Positions 18,782 to 27,440 of a stretch of 64,000 nucleotides of DNA are shown piece by piece (within the stretch, counting starts at the first letter, position 1; every line of letters starts with the position of its first letter). The notes beneath the pieces were generated by a model. It worked only from the letters and a program-made list of their open reading frames with translations, was not told the origin of the DNA and ran no database searches. Origin of the DNA: an uncultured Clostridia bacterium (GTDB lineage Bacteria; Bacillota; Clostridia; TANB77; CAG-508); contig CANPVM010000001.1 of assembly GCA_947581805.1 (NCBI GenBank), positions 108,042 to 172,041 on the forward strand, in the 5' to 3' direction. Made by a program: the position numbers and the translations under genes.

Positions 18782-19840
18782 TTATTCCATTGCTAGTGCA
18801 ATTAGTCTATCTAATAATTGCGAGTAACTAATACCGGATGCTTCTAATAATTTTGGATACATGCTAATTTTAGTGAAACCTGGCATGGTGTTAATTTCAT
18901 TAATAATAATTTGATTCGTATTTTTTTCTACAAAGAAATCTACTCTAGAAAGTCCACTTGCGTTGACTGCTTTAAACGCTTTTTTTGCCTGTTTTTGAAT
19001 TTCCTCTACAGTTTCTTTTGGTAAATTTGCTGGTATGGCAGTTTTGGATTCTTGATTATTGTATTTTGAATCAAAACTATAAAATTCTTCTGCTGATAGT
19101 ACTTCTCCTATGCAAGAAGTAATAACTTCTTCATTACCTAAAACTGCACATTCTACTTCTTTTCCTTCAATTCCTTGTTCGATTAATATTTGATGGTCAT
19201 ACTGACTAGCATATTTTATTGCTTCTTCTAGTTCTGTTCTTGTTTTTACTTTGTTAATTCCAACTGATGAACCAGAATTAGAAGGCTTAACAAACATAGG
19301 ATATTTTAATTTTTTTTCTATTTTTTTACTAATTTCTTCTAGGCTACACATTTCTTCTGAAAAATCTTTTTGTATATAGCGATATGTACCATTTTTTTCG
19401 CGAATATATTCATAAGGTGCTTGCTTTAACCCTGCTTTTTCAAAAATAATTTTGGTATAAGCCTTATCCATTGAAATACTAGAAGCTAATACTTTGCAAC
19501 CTACATATGGGACTTTTATTAATTCAAATAACCCTTGTAAAGTTCCATCTTCTCCATATAAGCCATGTAATACAGGAAAAATGCAATCCATTTGTTTTAA
19601 ATAACTGATTGGATTTTCGATTGTTTGTATTTCACTTATTGTTTCCCCTACTTTTATAGTTTTAATTTCTTCGATTTTTTTTGTATATTCATACCAATTT
19701 CCTTGTTGATTGATGTAAATAGGAAATATTTCATACCTTTCTTTATTTAAGTTTTCTATTACCGATGTTGCAGAGACCATAGAAACGTCATGTTCTGTTG
19801 ACATTCCTCCAAAAATAACAGCTAATTTTATTTTACTCAT
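18782..19840 (-). CDS. ddl: D-alanine--D-alanine ligase
   Basis: 352 residues. Joins two D-Ala residues for the peptidoglycan stem. ATP-grasp features are present: N-terminal VIFGGMSTEHDVS, the VKPSNSGSSVGINKV phosphate-binding loop, EGKEVECAVLG and the metal-binding INEINTMPGFT. It is 34 nt downstream of murF, which uses its product. Confidence 0.95.
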   Translation of the reverse strand: MSKIKLAVIFGGMSTEHDVSMVSATSVIENLNKERYEIFPIYINQQGNWYEYTKKIEEIKTIKVGETISEIQTIENPISYLKQMDCIFPVLHGLYGEDGTLQGLFELIKVPYVGCKVLASSISMDKAYTKIIFEKAGLKQAPYEYIREKNGTYRYIQKDFSEEMCSLEEISKKIEKKLKYPMFVKPSNSGSSVGINKVKTRTELEEAIKYASQYDHQILIEQGIEGKEVECAVLGNEEVITSCIGEVLSAEEFYSFDSKYNNQESKTAIPANLPKETVEEIQKQAKKAFKAVNASGLSRVDFFVEKNTNQIIINEINTMPGFTKISMYPKLLEASGISYSQLLDRLIALAME

Positions 19841-19874
19841 TTTCTTGCCCTTTCCTTTCCATTTTTATAAAAAT

Positions 19875-21269
19875 TTAGTTTTGAATTTTTTCTGCTATTT
19901 CACCAAAATGCATTCCATTGGATGCTTTTAGTAAAATACAATCATTTTCTTGTTTTATTTGGTTAATTTTTTCTATTGCTTCCTCATTGGAGTTGCATAT
20001 AATTATGTTTTTCATTGTTTCTTTTGCTATTTTTGCTATTTGCTTAGCCTCTTCTCCTACTGTTATTAAAATGTCGAGGTTATTTTTAACTACTTCTTCT
20101 CCTACCTTTTGATGTAATTCTTTTGCATAGTCACCTAATTCTAGCATATCGCCTAATACTGCTATTTTTCTTTTATTTTTTATTTTTCCTAAATATTCTA
20201 ATGCTGCCTTCATAGAATCATAATTAGCATTATAATAGTCTTTAATGATGGTAATATTATTAGGTAATGCTACTGTATCCATTCTTTTTTTTGTTAATTC
20301 AAAACTAGAAATGCCTTTTGCTATTTTTTCTATTGGTATTTCAAAAATGCTTCCTACTGCTATAGCACATAAGCTATTTAGTATAAAATGGTTTCCTCCC
20401 ACAGGTACTTCTATGGTTTTATTTGTTCCTTTTAATGTAAAGCTACTTCCTTCTTCTTTACTTAAAATGTTTTCTGCCATATAATTACTTTCTTGTTCTA
20501 TGCCATAAGTGATAATATTATATTTTTCTTTATTTTCTATGTACCACTTATGTAACAAGTCATTATCATTATTGATGACAACATATCCACCTAAAGATAA
20601 GCCTTCTAAGATTTCTAGTTTGGCTTTTAATATATTGTCTCTAGAACCTAAAATACCAATATGTGCAGTTCCTACATTGGTGATGACAGCTACTGTTGGT
20701 TTTGTTATTTGGGTCAATGTACTAATTTCTCCCAAATGATTCATTCCCATTTCTACTACCATTGCCTCTTGTTCTTTTAAACGGAAAATTGTTAATGGTA
20801 CACCTATATGATTATTATAGTTTCCTTCTGTTTTTAGCGTATCATATTTTTGCTCCATGACATTTGCTACAATATCTTTTGTACTAGTTTTTCCTACACT
20901 TCCTGTAATAGCAACTACTGGTATGGTATAGAGACTTCTTTTATATTGTGCTATTTCTTGCATTGCTTTAATAGTATCTTGTACTACAATAATAAATTGA
21001 TTGTTATATTTTTGTAGTTGTTCTTCTGAAATTTCAATATCTTGTAAGATAGCACCTTTAGCACCTTTTTTAAAAGCTTCTTCAAAATAAATACTACCAT
21101 TGATGGTTTCGCCTTTAATGCCTAAATAAATGTCTCCTTCTTTGACTTCTCGTGAGTCGCGGCAAAAATTTTCGCAAATTTCTTCTTTATTTCCTATTAA
21201 TAGTTTTCCTTTTGTTATATTAACAATATTTTCTACTGTAATTTTTTGGTTTAAATTTTTTTCTTTCAT
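19875..21269 (-). CDS. murF: UDP-MurNAc-tripeptide--D-Ala-D-Ala ligase
   Basis: 464 residues. Adds D-Ala-D-Ala to UDP-MurNAc-tripeptide. The Mur ligase ATP-binding loop is AITGSVGKTSTKDIV (about 118-132); MGMNHLGEIS and YYNANYDSMKAAL are the following family motifs. N-terminal, central and C-terminal domains are all present. First gene of a murF-ddl operon. Confidence 0.95.
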   Translation of the reverse strand: MKEKNLNQKITVENIVNITKGKLLIGNKEEICENFCRDSREVKEGDIYLGIKGETINGSIYFEEAFKKGAKGAILQDIEISEEQLQKYNNQFIIVVQDTIKAMQEIAQYKRSLYTIPVVAITGSVGKTSTKDIVANVMEQKYDTLKTEGNYNNHIGVPLTIFRLKEQEAMVVEMGMNHLGEISTLTQITKPTVAVITNVGTAHIGILGSRDNILKAKLEILEGLSLGGYVVINNDNDLLHKWYIENKEKYNIITYGIEQESNYMAENILSKEEGSSFTLKGTNKTIEVPVGGNHFILNSLCAIAVGSIFEIPIEKIAKGISSFELTKKRMDTVALPNNITIIKDYYNANYDSMKAALEYLGKIKNKRKIAVLGDMLELGDYAKELHQKVGEEVVKNNLDILITVGEEAKQIAKIAKETMKNIIICNSNEEAIEKINQIKQENDCILLKASNGMHFGEIAEKIQN

Positions 21270-21406
21270 TTTTTAACCCTTCTTTGTATTTTATGATTTG
21301 AAAATGAAATTATTCTTTTTTAATCTTCCTTATTATATGATAACAATTTATTTTTTGCAATAAAAGAATTAGGTTACTGTGTAAAAATCGTTTCAGATAT
21401 AATAAT

Positions 21407-21437
21407 AAGAGCTCTTATTATAAAATAAGAGCTCTTT
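21407..21437 (-). terminator. Hairpin after the spore protein gene
   Basis: AAGAGCTCTTATT (21407-21419) pairs with AATAAGAGCTCTT (21425-21437). Since AAGAGCTCTT is itself palindromic, the arms are also direct repeats. T tract is weak. Confidence 0.6.
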
Positions 21438-21440
21438 TGG

Positions 21441-21614
21441 TTATTGTTCTACGCTTCTATTTGCAATTTCGATTGCTTTTGAAACAATATTTCCACAAGT
21501 TTTAGATGATACATTTTGCCATCCACCATCTTGTTTTACTTGTTCATATACACCTAGTTCTTTTGCAATTTCTTCTTTTAAATTTTCAGACATCATACTA
21601 CTTTTTCTTCCCAT
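21441..21614 (-). CDS. Alpha/beta-type small acid-soluble spore protein
   Basis: 57 residues. These proteins coat and protect DNA in dormant spores and are degraded by the GPR protease at germination. The family core is clear: LKEEIAKELGVYEQVKQDGG followed by TCGNIVSKAIEIANRSVE. The ATG at 21614 follows GAGGAGG by 9 nt and is preferred over an upstream frame at 21632. It is monocistronic; forespore sigma-factor control is expected but no clear promoter was identified. Confidence 0.87.
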   Translation of the reverse strand: MGRKSSMMSENLKEEIAKELGVYEQVKQDGGWQNVSSKTCGNIVSKAIEIANRSVEQ

Positions 21615-21837
21615 TTTTAGTTTCCTCCTCATTCATTTTGATGATTTACGGATACTTTTTGAAAAATAAATTACTTCTTTTTTTATTTATATTTGTTTTT
21701 AGAATAGTTTATTTTTGGAGTACTCCTTTTTCTATCCTTTTTACAACCTAAATACAAGATAATTCATTTTTCTATTTATAGTATGTGTACTTTTTGTTAT
21801 CTTATACTTTTATAAATTTTCCAATGATACACCAATT

Positions 21838-23247
21838 TTACATGGTTAAAGTTCCATTTGGTGTGTCTCTTATAACTAAAATGTCTTCTTCTGCTCCTGT
21901 TTCTGCATTGATATATACTAAAAATTCGGTATCTTCTATTGTTCCTTTGAATTCCCAACAGAAAATTTCAGTTTGGAATTCTGTTGGAATTACAGCTAAA
22001 CTTTCACTTTTGATTTCTAATGTTTTGTTTAAATTTTGCTTTGCCTCTTCTTTGCTTATTTTTACTTCTGGCAAGCTTCTTTCCTGATGAGAATTTAAAT
22101 ATCCTGTTGTTTCAATTCCTAAAATTTCTCCGTTGTCTAAAGCAATTTTTAATTTTATTAAATCTGGGTACATGGTAACATCGCCATTTTCTGTTTGTTG
22201 ATGATAAGCATAGTTAATGGTTAACACGCCACTTTGTTTTAAGTAGTATGTTTCTTTCATGTTTGGAAATCCTTTACTATTTAAGAAATTAATTCCAATT
22301 TCGTTAGCTCTTTCTTGTGAAATGGTTTCTGCTTCTACCTCTCTGTTATAGTTCATGAAGACAACATGCCCACCTTTTTGAGTAATCGAGATAATAACAG
22401 CGTTGTTTTTATCTTTTTCATTATTTAGTGTAATATAAAAGTCATAAGATGGCATATTGGTGTTATCACTTAATCCTTGTGATGTAATTTCTTTTATTTG
22501 AGCTTGTCCTATCCATTCTATTGCTATTTGTTTTGCTTGTTCTTCATTTATTTCTTCCCCAGTTAATCCCTTTTTTTCCACTGATGTTAAATGTTCTGAA
22601 AAAGCTCCATCGTAAATTAAACCTGCATATTCATGAAAATTTTCTTCTAAATTGTTAAAACTATCTTTGGAAATATTACTTACTTGGGCTGCAAATACGC
22701 TACTTCCTTTGTTTGTTAATTCGCCCCATTTTATTCTTCCATCATTCATATCCGCTGATAATTGATTTAATGTATTTTCTAATTCTATACTATAGTTGTG
22801 TAAGTCTTTTAGGTTATCAAAGTCTTCTTGTGTTAATTTTTCATTGTATATATTTTTTCTTGAAAGGCTAAAACTATAGTCACTAACTTGGTTTAGAAAT
22901 TTAGATGTATTGGCTAATTCTTGTGAACCCATAGGCAGTCTTCCTAAATAGCTTTGTGCTAAATTAGCTTCTCTCCATAAATGGGTTAATGTTTCTGCTC
23001 CATGCTCTGGCGTGCTAGAAATTAAGGATTTTGCTAAATATACTTCCACATTTTGCACATAATCCACTAATTCAAAAAATGCCATATTATATTCATTTTC
23101 TGTCATTTGACGATAGTCTCTTTCTCTTTTGTAAGTATAGATTCCAAGCACAGCGATTATCACTATTAGTGTGACTACTAGTGAAAGCATATGTCTATCT
23201 TGCAAACGATTTTTCCAATCATAAACTTTTTCTTTTATTTTTCCCAT
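21838..23247 (-). CDS. ypeB: Germination protein YpeB
   Basis: 469 residues. A single N-terminal membrane anchor (LSLVVTLIVIIAVLGIYTYK, about 21-40) precedes a long helical part and three PepSY-like domains (for example ISQERANEIGINFLNSKGFP). YpeB stabilises and localises the cortex hydrolase SleB in spores. It follows sleB in the usual order, with a palindromic repeat between the two. Confidence 0.92.
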   Translation of the reverse strand: MGKIKEKVYDWKNRLQDRHMLSLVVTLIVIIAVLGIYTYKRERDYRQMTENEYNMAFFELVDYVQNVEVYLAKSLISSTPEHGAETLTHLWREANLAQSYLGRLPMGSQELANTSKFLNQVSDYSFSLSRKNIYNEKLTQEDFDNLKDLHNYSIELENTLNQLSADMNDGRIKWGELTNKGSSVFAAQVSNISKDSFNNLEENFHEYAGLIYDGAFSEHLTSVEKKGLTGEEINEEQAKQIAIEWIGQAQIKEITSQGLSDNTNMPSYDFYITLNNEKDKNNAVIISITQKGGHVVFMNYNREVEAETISQERANEIGINFLNSKGFPNMKETYYLKQSGVLTINYAYHQQTENGDVTMYPDLIKLKIALDNGEILGIETTGYLNSHQERSLPEVKISKEEAKQNLNKTLEIKSESLAVIPTEFQTEIFCWEFKGTIEDTEFLVYINAETGAEEDILVIRDTPNGTLTM

Positions 23248-23316
23248 GTAATTTCATTCCTTCCTTGCCTTTGCTAATTTTTCATTGCAAAGATAAATTT
23301 GATATTTTTTTGAAAA

Positions 23317-23366
23317 AGGGTTTCATGCCGTTTCATGTTGGAATGAAACAGTGCATCCCTCTTGTT
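23317..23366 (+). repeat. Diverged copy of the RAYT-associated palindromic repeat
   Basis: Shows the ends of the 51-bp family (AGGG at the left, CCCTCTTGTT at the right) but a different core: GTTTCAT/ATGAAAC with a 6-nt loop instead of GTTCC/GGAAC. The stem is retained by matching changes on both sides. It abuts the sleB stop codon, just as other copies abut stops. Confidence 0.65.
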
Positions 23367-23842
23367 TATTTACAAAAACGATGTTTTCCTATGGTTTTAA
23401 TTAGCGGTCTTGACCATATCCATTTATTTGTTGCTGTGTTTGGATTAAAGTAATAAATAGCTCCTCCTGTTGGGTCCCAACCATTCATAGCATCTTGCGC
23501 TGCTTTTAATACTGTTGACCCTTCTGCAATTGGTACATTAATTTGCCCATCTGCTACAGCAGTAAATGCTCCACTTTGATAAATAACTCCTGCAATGGTA
23601 TTTGGAAATTGCGAATTCTTGACACGATTTAAAATAACAGCTCCTACGGCTACTTGTCCTTCATATGGCTCTCCTCTTGCTTCTCCGTTAATCGCCCTTG
23701 CCATGAGTTGTACATCGGAAGTAGAATTACCACTTGCTGCATATACTTGATTTTGCTTTTTTTGCCCTAAAAAATTTTTTATTCCTAAAATGGTAAGTGC
23801 AACAAGTATAATAAAAATAATGATTTTATTTATTTTTTTCAC
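23366..23842 (-). CDS. sleB: Spore cortex-lytic hydrolase SleB
   Basis: 158 residues. A signal/anchor segment (IIIFIILVALTILGIKNFL) is followed by the Hydrolase_2 domain with the catalytic-glutamate region RAINGEARGEPYEGQVAVGA and the aromatic YYFNPNTATNKWIWSRP. It lacks the N-terminal peptidoglycan-binding domain of Bacillus SleB, a short form common in Clostridia. A lytic transglycosylase acting on muramic-lactam cortex during germination; partner of YpeB encoded next. Confidence 0.9.
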   Translation of the reverse strand: MKKINKIIIFIILVALTILGIKNFLGQKKQNQVYAASGNSTSDVQLMARAINGEARGEPYEGQVAVGAVILNRVKNSQFPNTIAGVIYQSGAFTAVADGQINVPIAEGSTVLKAAQDAMNGWDPTGGAIYYFNPNTATNKWIWSRPLIKTIGKHRFCK

Positions 23843-24035
23843 TTTATTTTTTATTTTCCTTTCTTACAAATTTTTTGTTTGAAATAAGATTTTGAATGAT
23901 AGTTGTTATTTCTGCCATTTTGTTCTTAGTTTGCTTCTCTTTTGCGCTTTTTATTCTTTTTTTATAATATTTTTCTTGTTTTTTGATTTTTTTTTATTTC
24001 TATGATAAAATCAAAAAAAATAATAGGAGATGTTT

Positions 24036-25166
24036 ATGAAAAAAGTTTTGATTTTTTACGCTTCGTATGGTGGAGGACATTTATCAGCTGCAAAATCTAT
24101 TAAACAATATATTAATGAACATTACTTAGATGTTCAAACAGAAATGATTGATTGTGTTAAATATATTAATAAAGCTTTAGATAAAGTTACGACTGCTGCT
24201 TATCGTGAAATGGCAAAAAAAGCTCCTTGGGCTTGGGAAAAGGTATATTATAAATCACAAGGTGGCTTGCTTGGAAAGGTAAGTACTACTTCTAATAAGA
24301 TTATGGCAGTAAAAATGGCAAAATTATTCCGTGAGTTTAAGCCAGATGTGGTTATTTCTACCCATCCTTTTGGCTCACAAATGACAAGTTATTTGAAACA
24401 AAAAGGAAAAACAAATTGCTTACTTGCAACGGTTATGACAGATTTTAAAACTCATGAGCAATGGCTTATTGGAAATAAATTTGTTGATTTTTATTTTGTT
24501 TCTAATTCTTCTATGAAAGAGGAAATCATTCAAAATGAAATTGCGTCAGATAAAATTTTTGTGACTGGTATACCTATTTCTAACCGCTTCTTACAAACTT
24601 ATGACAAGGCATCTATTTTTTCTTCCTTTGGATTAGAACCGGGAAAGAAAACAATTTTATTTTTTGGTGGTGGCGAGTATGGACTTGGAAAAGACAAAAC
24701 TGTGGCGATTTTAGATGCGTTAGCTGATTTTCCAAACATTCAAGTGATTGCCATTGCCGGAAAAAATGAAAAAATGAAGCAAGCATTTGAAAAAATTGTA
24801 GAAGAAAAGAAAAGAAAAAAGACAATAAAAGTTCTTCCATTTACTGATAAAGTTCCAGAATTAATGGCAATTTCTGATATGGTGATTACAAAACCTGGTG
24901 GCCTAACCGTAAGTGAGTCTTTAGCCTCTCACCTTCCTTTAGTTGTTATTAACCCTATCCCTGGTCAAGAAGAAGAAAACGCAGAGTTTTTAGAAAATAT
25001 GGGTTGTGCCGTTTGGCTTAAAAAGAAAGAGAATGCAAAACAAGTACTATCTACAGTTTTAAGTAATGATACTAAATTAGAAGAAATGAAAAAATCGGCT
25101 GAACATTTTGCAAGGCCAAATTCTACAAAAGATATTTGCTCTACTATTTTTTCACAAATAGAATAA
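24036..25166 (+). CDS. UgtP/MGDG-synthase-like diacylglycerol glycosyltransferase
   Basis: 376 residues, GT28 family. The N-terminal MGDG-synthase domain has FYASYGGGHLSAAKSI, and the C-terminal nucleotide-sugar site has FFGGGEYGLGK and TKPGGLTVSESLA. It transfers sugar to diacylglycerol, giving glycolipids and anchors for lipoteichoic acid. The ATG at 24036 follows AGGAG; an upstream in-frame ATG at 24030 overlaps the spacing. Its gene precedes yhbY by 44 nt. Confidence 0.9.
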   Translation: MKKVLIFYASYGGGHLSAAKSIKQYINEHYLDVQTEMIDCVKYINKALDKVTTAAYREMAKKAPWAWEKVYYKSQGGLLGKVSTTSNKIMAVKMAKLFREFKPDVVISTHPFGSQMTSYLKQKGKTNCLLATVMTDFKTHEQWLIGNKFVDFYFVSNSSMKEEIIQNEIASDKIFVTGIPISNRFLQTYDKASIFSSFGLEPGKKTILFFGGGEYGLGKDKTVAILDALADFPNIQVIAIAGKNEKMKQAFEKIVEEKKRKKTIKVLPFTDKVPELMAISDMVITKPGGLTVSESLASHLPLVVINPIPGQEEENAEFLENMGCAVWLKKKENAKQVLSTVLSNDTKLEEMKKSAEHFARPNSTKDICSTIFSQIE

Positions 25167-25210
25167 TACTTTTTGAAAAAGGAAATGATATAAAAGAAAG
25201 GATGAAAATA

Positions 25211-25501
25211 ATGACAAGTAAACAACGCGCTTATTTAAGAGGACTTGCTAATACCATCGATGCTATTTTTCAGGTAGGTAAGTCAGGTGTTTCTCAAGTT
25301 TTATTAGAACAATTAGATAATGCTTTAGAAGCAAGAGAGTTGATTAAAATTACGGTACTTGAAACGGCTCCAGGTAATGTGAAAGAATTAGCAGAGGAAA
25401 TTGCAATTGGTACTCATTCTGCTGTGGTTCAAACAGTTGGAAATAAGATTACTTTATTTAGGCAAAGAAAGAAGAATTCTAAGATTGCATTGCCACAATA
25501 A
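25211..25501 (+). CDS. yhbY: Ribosome assembly RNA-binding protein YhbY (CRM domain)
   Basis: 96 residues. The CRM domain begins TSKQRAYLRGLANTIDAIFQ and includes the conserved GKSGVS loop. It associates with pre-50S particles. AAAGG is 10 nt before the ATG at 25211; an upstream ATG at 25202 directly abuts it and is less likely. Probably co-transcribed with the glycosyltransferase gene. Confidence 0.9.
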   Translation: MTSKQRAYLRGLANTIDAIFQVGKSGVSQVLLEQLDNALEARELIKITVLETAPGNVKELAEEIAIGTHSAVVQTVGNKITLFRQRKKNSKIALPQ

Positions 25502-25575
25502 AAATTAGAGGCGGATTTAATAATGAACGAATGGTAGCAAGAGGATTAAAAAACTGACTTTTTTTCTTCTAATTA

Positions 25576-25604
25576 TTGACAACAATAGAAAAAAATGCTA
25601 TGAT
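25576..25604 (+). promoter_or_regulatory. Promoter of tRNA-Arg(UCU)
   Basis: TTGACA (25576-25581), 17-nt spacer, TATGAT (25599-25604). Confidence 0.9.
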
Positions 25605-25627
25605 AGATAACGTACTTATAAAGTTAT

Positions 25628-25704
25628 GAGTCAGTAGCTCAGCTGGATAGAGCATTTGCCTTCTAAGCAAAGGGTCGGGGGTTCGAATCCCTTCTGGCTC
25701 ACCA
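25628..25704 (+). tRNA. tRNA-Arg (anticodon TCT)
   Basis: Complete cloverleaf: acceptor GAGTCAG/CTGGCTC, D arm GCTC/GAGC, anticodon stem TTTGC/GCAAA with loop CTTCTAA (anticodon TCT), T loop TTCGAAT and encoded CCA. It decodes AGA, the main arginine codon here, and by wobble AGG. It cannot read CGG. Confidence 0.95.
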
Positions 25705-25705
25705 A

Positions 25706-25739
25706 AGAACACTATACAAAACTGTATAGTGTTCTTTTA
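25706..25739 (+). terminator. Terminator after tRNA-Arg(UCU)
   Basis: AGAACACTATAC and GTATAGTGTTCT arms with a 6-nt loop, followed by TTTT. Confidence 0.88.
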
Positions 25740-25764
25740 GTGTTTATTGATAATATTTTTATAA

Positions 25765-25815
25765 GGGGTGTCCCCACCGTTCCATTTTGGAACGAAAAGG
25801 GGCGTCCCTCTTGTT
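25765..25815 (+). repeat. REP-like palindromic repeat, copy 1
   Basis: 51 bp: GGGGTGTCCCC, then CGTTCCATTTTGGAACG, then GGGGCGTCCC and a CTCTTGTT tail. The inner arms form a hairpin and the outer G/C blocks can pair around it. It ends exactly at the stop codon of the M18 peptidase gene. Confidence 0.85.
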
Positions 25816-27218
25816 TAATTTTTCCAAAAAGCAGAGTATGCTCTATGGGCTTCATAAACGTCAAATTTGCTTGTTACTTCATATGGTGCATGCATTGAAA
25901 GAACTGGTACACCACAATCGATAACATCAATTCCTTTATCAGCTAGAATATAAGCAATGGTTCCGCCACCGCCTAAGTCTACTCTACCTAATTCTGCAAA
26001 TTCATATTCCACTTTTTCTTTTTCGAAAATGTTACGTATCATGGCAACAAATTCTGCATTTGCATCTGATGCTCCTGATTTGCCTCTTGCTCCTGTATAT
26101 TTGTTAAGTCCAATTCCTCTACCTAAAAATCCTGCATTATTTTTTTCATAAGAGCTTGCATAAATTGGGTCATAAGCTGCATCAACATCAGCAGATAACA
26201 TTTTTGAGTTGCAAAATACTTGGTCTAATAGGTTTGGTCGATTTACTCCTAGTTTGTTTAAAATTTCTGAAACGAATGTATCAAATACGTGTGATTCCAT
26301 TCCTGTATTTCCCATACTTCCTATTTCTTCTTTATCTGAAATAATGCATACTGCTGTTGTTTTTGGCTCATTTAAATCTAGCATTGCTGTTAAGGATGTA
26401 TATACACATACTTTGTCATCTTGTCCATAAGCTGCTATCATACTGCTATCTAGCCCCATACTTCTTGCACGGAAAGCTGGTACAAGTTCAATTTCAGAAC
26501 TTACAAAGTCCATTTCTGTAATACCATATTTTTCATTTAGAATACTCATAATGTTTAGTTTAACACTATCAGCACTTTTTTCTGTTTCATATGGCATACT
26601 TCCAATTAAAAGATTTAAGTCTTCTCCTTTTATTCCCTCTTTTAATTTTCTTTCCATTTGCTCTGTTGCTAAATGTGGTAATAAATCGGTAATGGTAAAA
26701 ATTGGGTCTGTTTCTTCTTCGCCAATTACTACTTCTATTTTTTCTCCATTTGGTTTTACAATAACACCATGAATCGCAAGTGGAATAGTAGTCCATTGAT
26801 ATTTTTTAATACCACCATAGTAATGTGTTTTAAAGTAAGCAAAACCACTATCTTCATATAAAGGATTTGGTTTTAAATCTAATCTTGGGGAATCGGCATG
26901 GCTTCCTATAATATTCATTCCCTTTTCAATAGAATCTTGCCCTATTACAGCTAAATACATACTTTTGTCACGATTATTATAATATACTTTATCGCCTGCT
27001 TTTAATGTTTCGTATTCTTGTATGCTTTTAAATCCATTTTTTTCTACTAACTCTTTTGCATTTTTAATAATTTCTCTTTCTGTTTTGGAAGCATTTAAGA
27101 AATTCATATAATTATTGCAATAAGAGAATATTTCTTCTTTCTTTTGTTTATCTATTTTCTCCCAACCTGTTTTGGTCTTTCGAAATAGTTTTTCTTTTAA
27201 GCTTTCTGCTTCTGTCAT
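25815..27218 (-). CDS. M18-family aminopeptidase
   Basis: 467 residues. Metal-binding residues of the family are in IGSHADSPRLDLKPNPLYED (about 100-118), ISDKEEIGSMGNTGMESH and the C-terminal PVLSMHAPYEV. The enzyme removes N-terminal, often acidic, residues in the cytoplasm as a large homo-oligomer. It stands alone, with no terminator other than the adjoining palindromic repeat. Confidence 0.92.
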   Translation of the reverse strand: MTEAESLKEKLFRKTKTGWEKIDKQKKEEIFSYCNNYMNFLNASKTEREIIKNAKELVEKNGFKSIQEYETLKAGDKVYYNNRDKSMYLAVIGQDSIEKGMNIIGSHADSPRLDLKPNPLYEDSGFAYFKTHYYGGIKKYQWTTIPLAIHGVIVKPNGEKIEVVIGEEETDPIFTITDLLPHLATEQMERKLKEGIKGEDLNLLIGSMPYETEKSADSVKLNIMSILNEKYGITEMDFVSSEIELVPAFRARSMGLDSSMIAAYGQDDKVCVYTSLTAMLDLNEPKTTAVCIISDKEEIGSMGNTGMESHVFDTFVSEILNKLGVNRPNLLDQVFCNSKMLSADVDAAYDPIYASSYEKNNAGFLGRGIGLNKYTGARGKSGASDANAEFVAMIRNIFEKEKVEYEFAELGRVDLGGGGTIAYILADKGIDVIDCGVPVLSMHAPYEVTSKFDVYEAHRAYSAFWKN

Positions 27219-27440
27219 TTTATCATCCTTCCCTTCTTTTGTTTTTTGTATTATAACACTCTTATTTATTTTTTTCTACCTTTTTTTAATATCTCCTTTT
27301 TTTCTAAAAATATAAATGAATACCTCAAAAAATTTTTTCATATAATGTACAAATTTTCTTTACAAACAATGAATTTTGGTGTTTAATTAATAAGAAAATT
27401 ATGGTATTTTTTGTAGAAAAATAATCTATGGAGAAAAATA

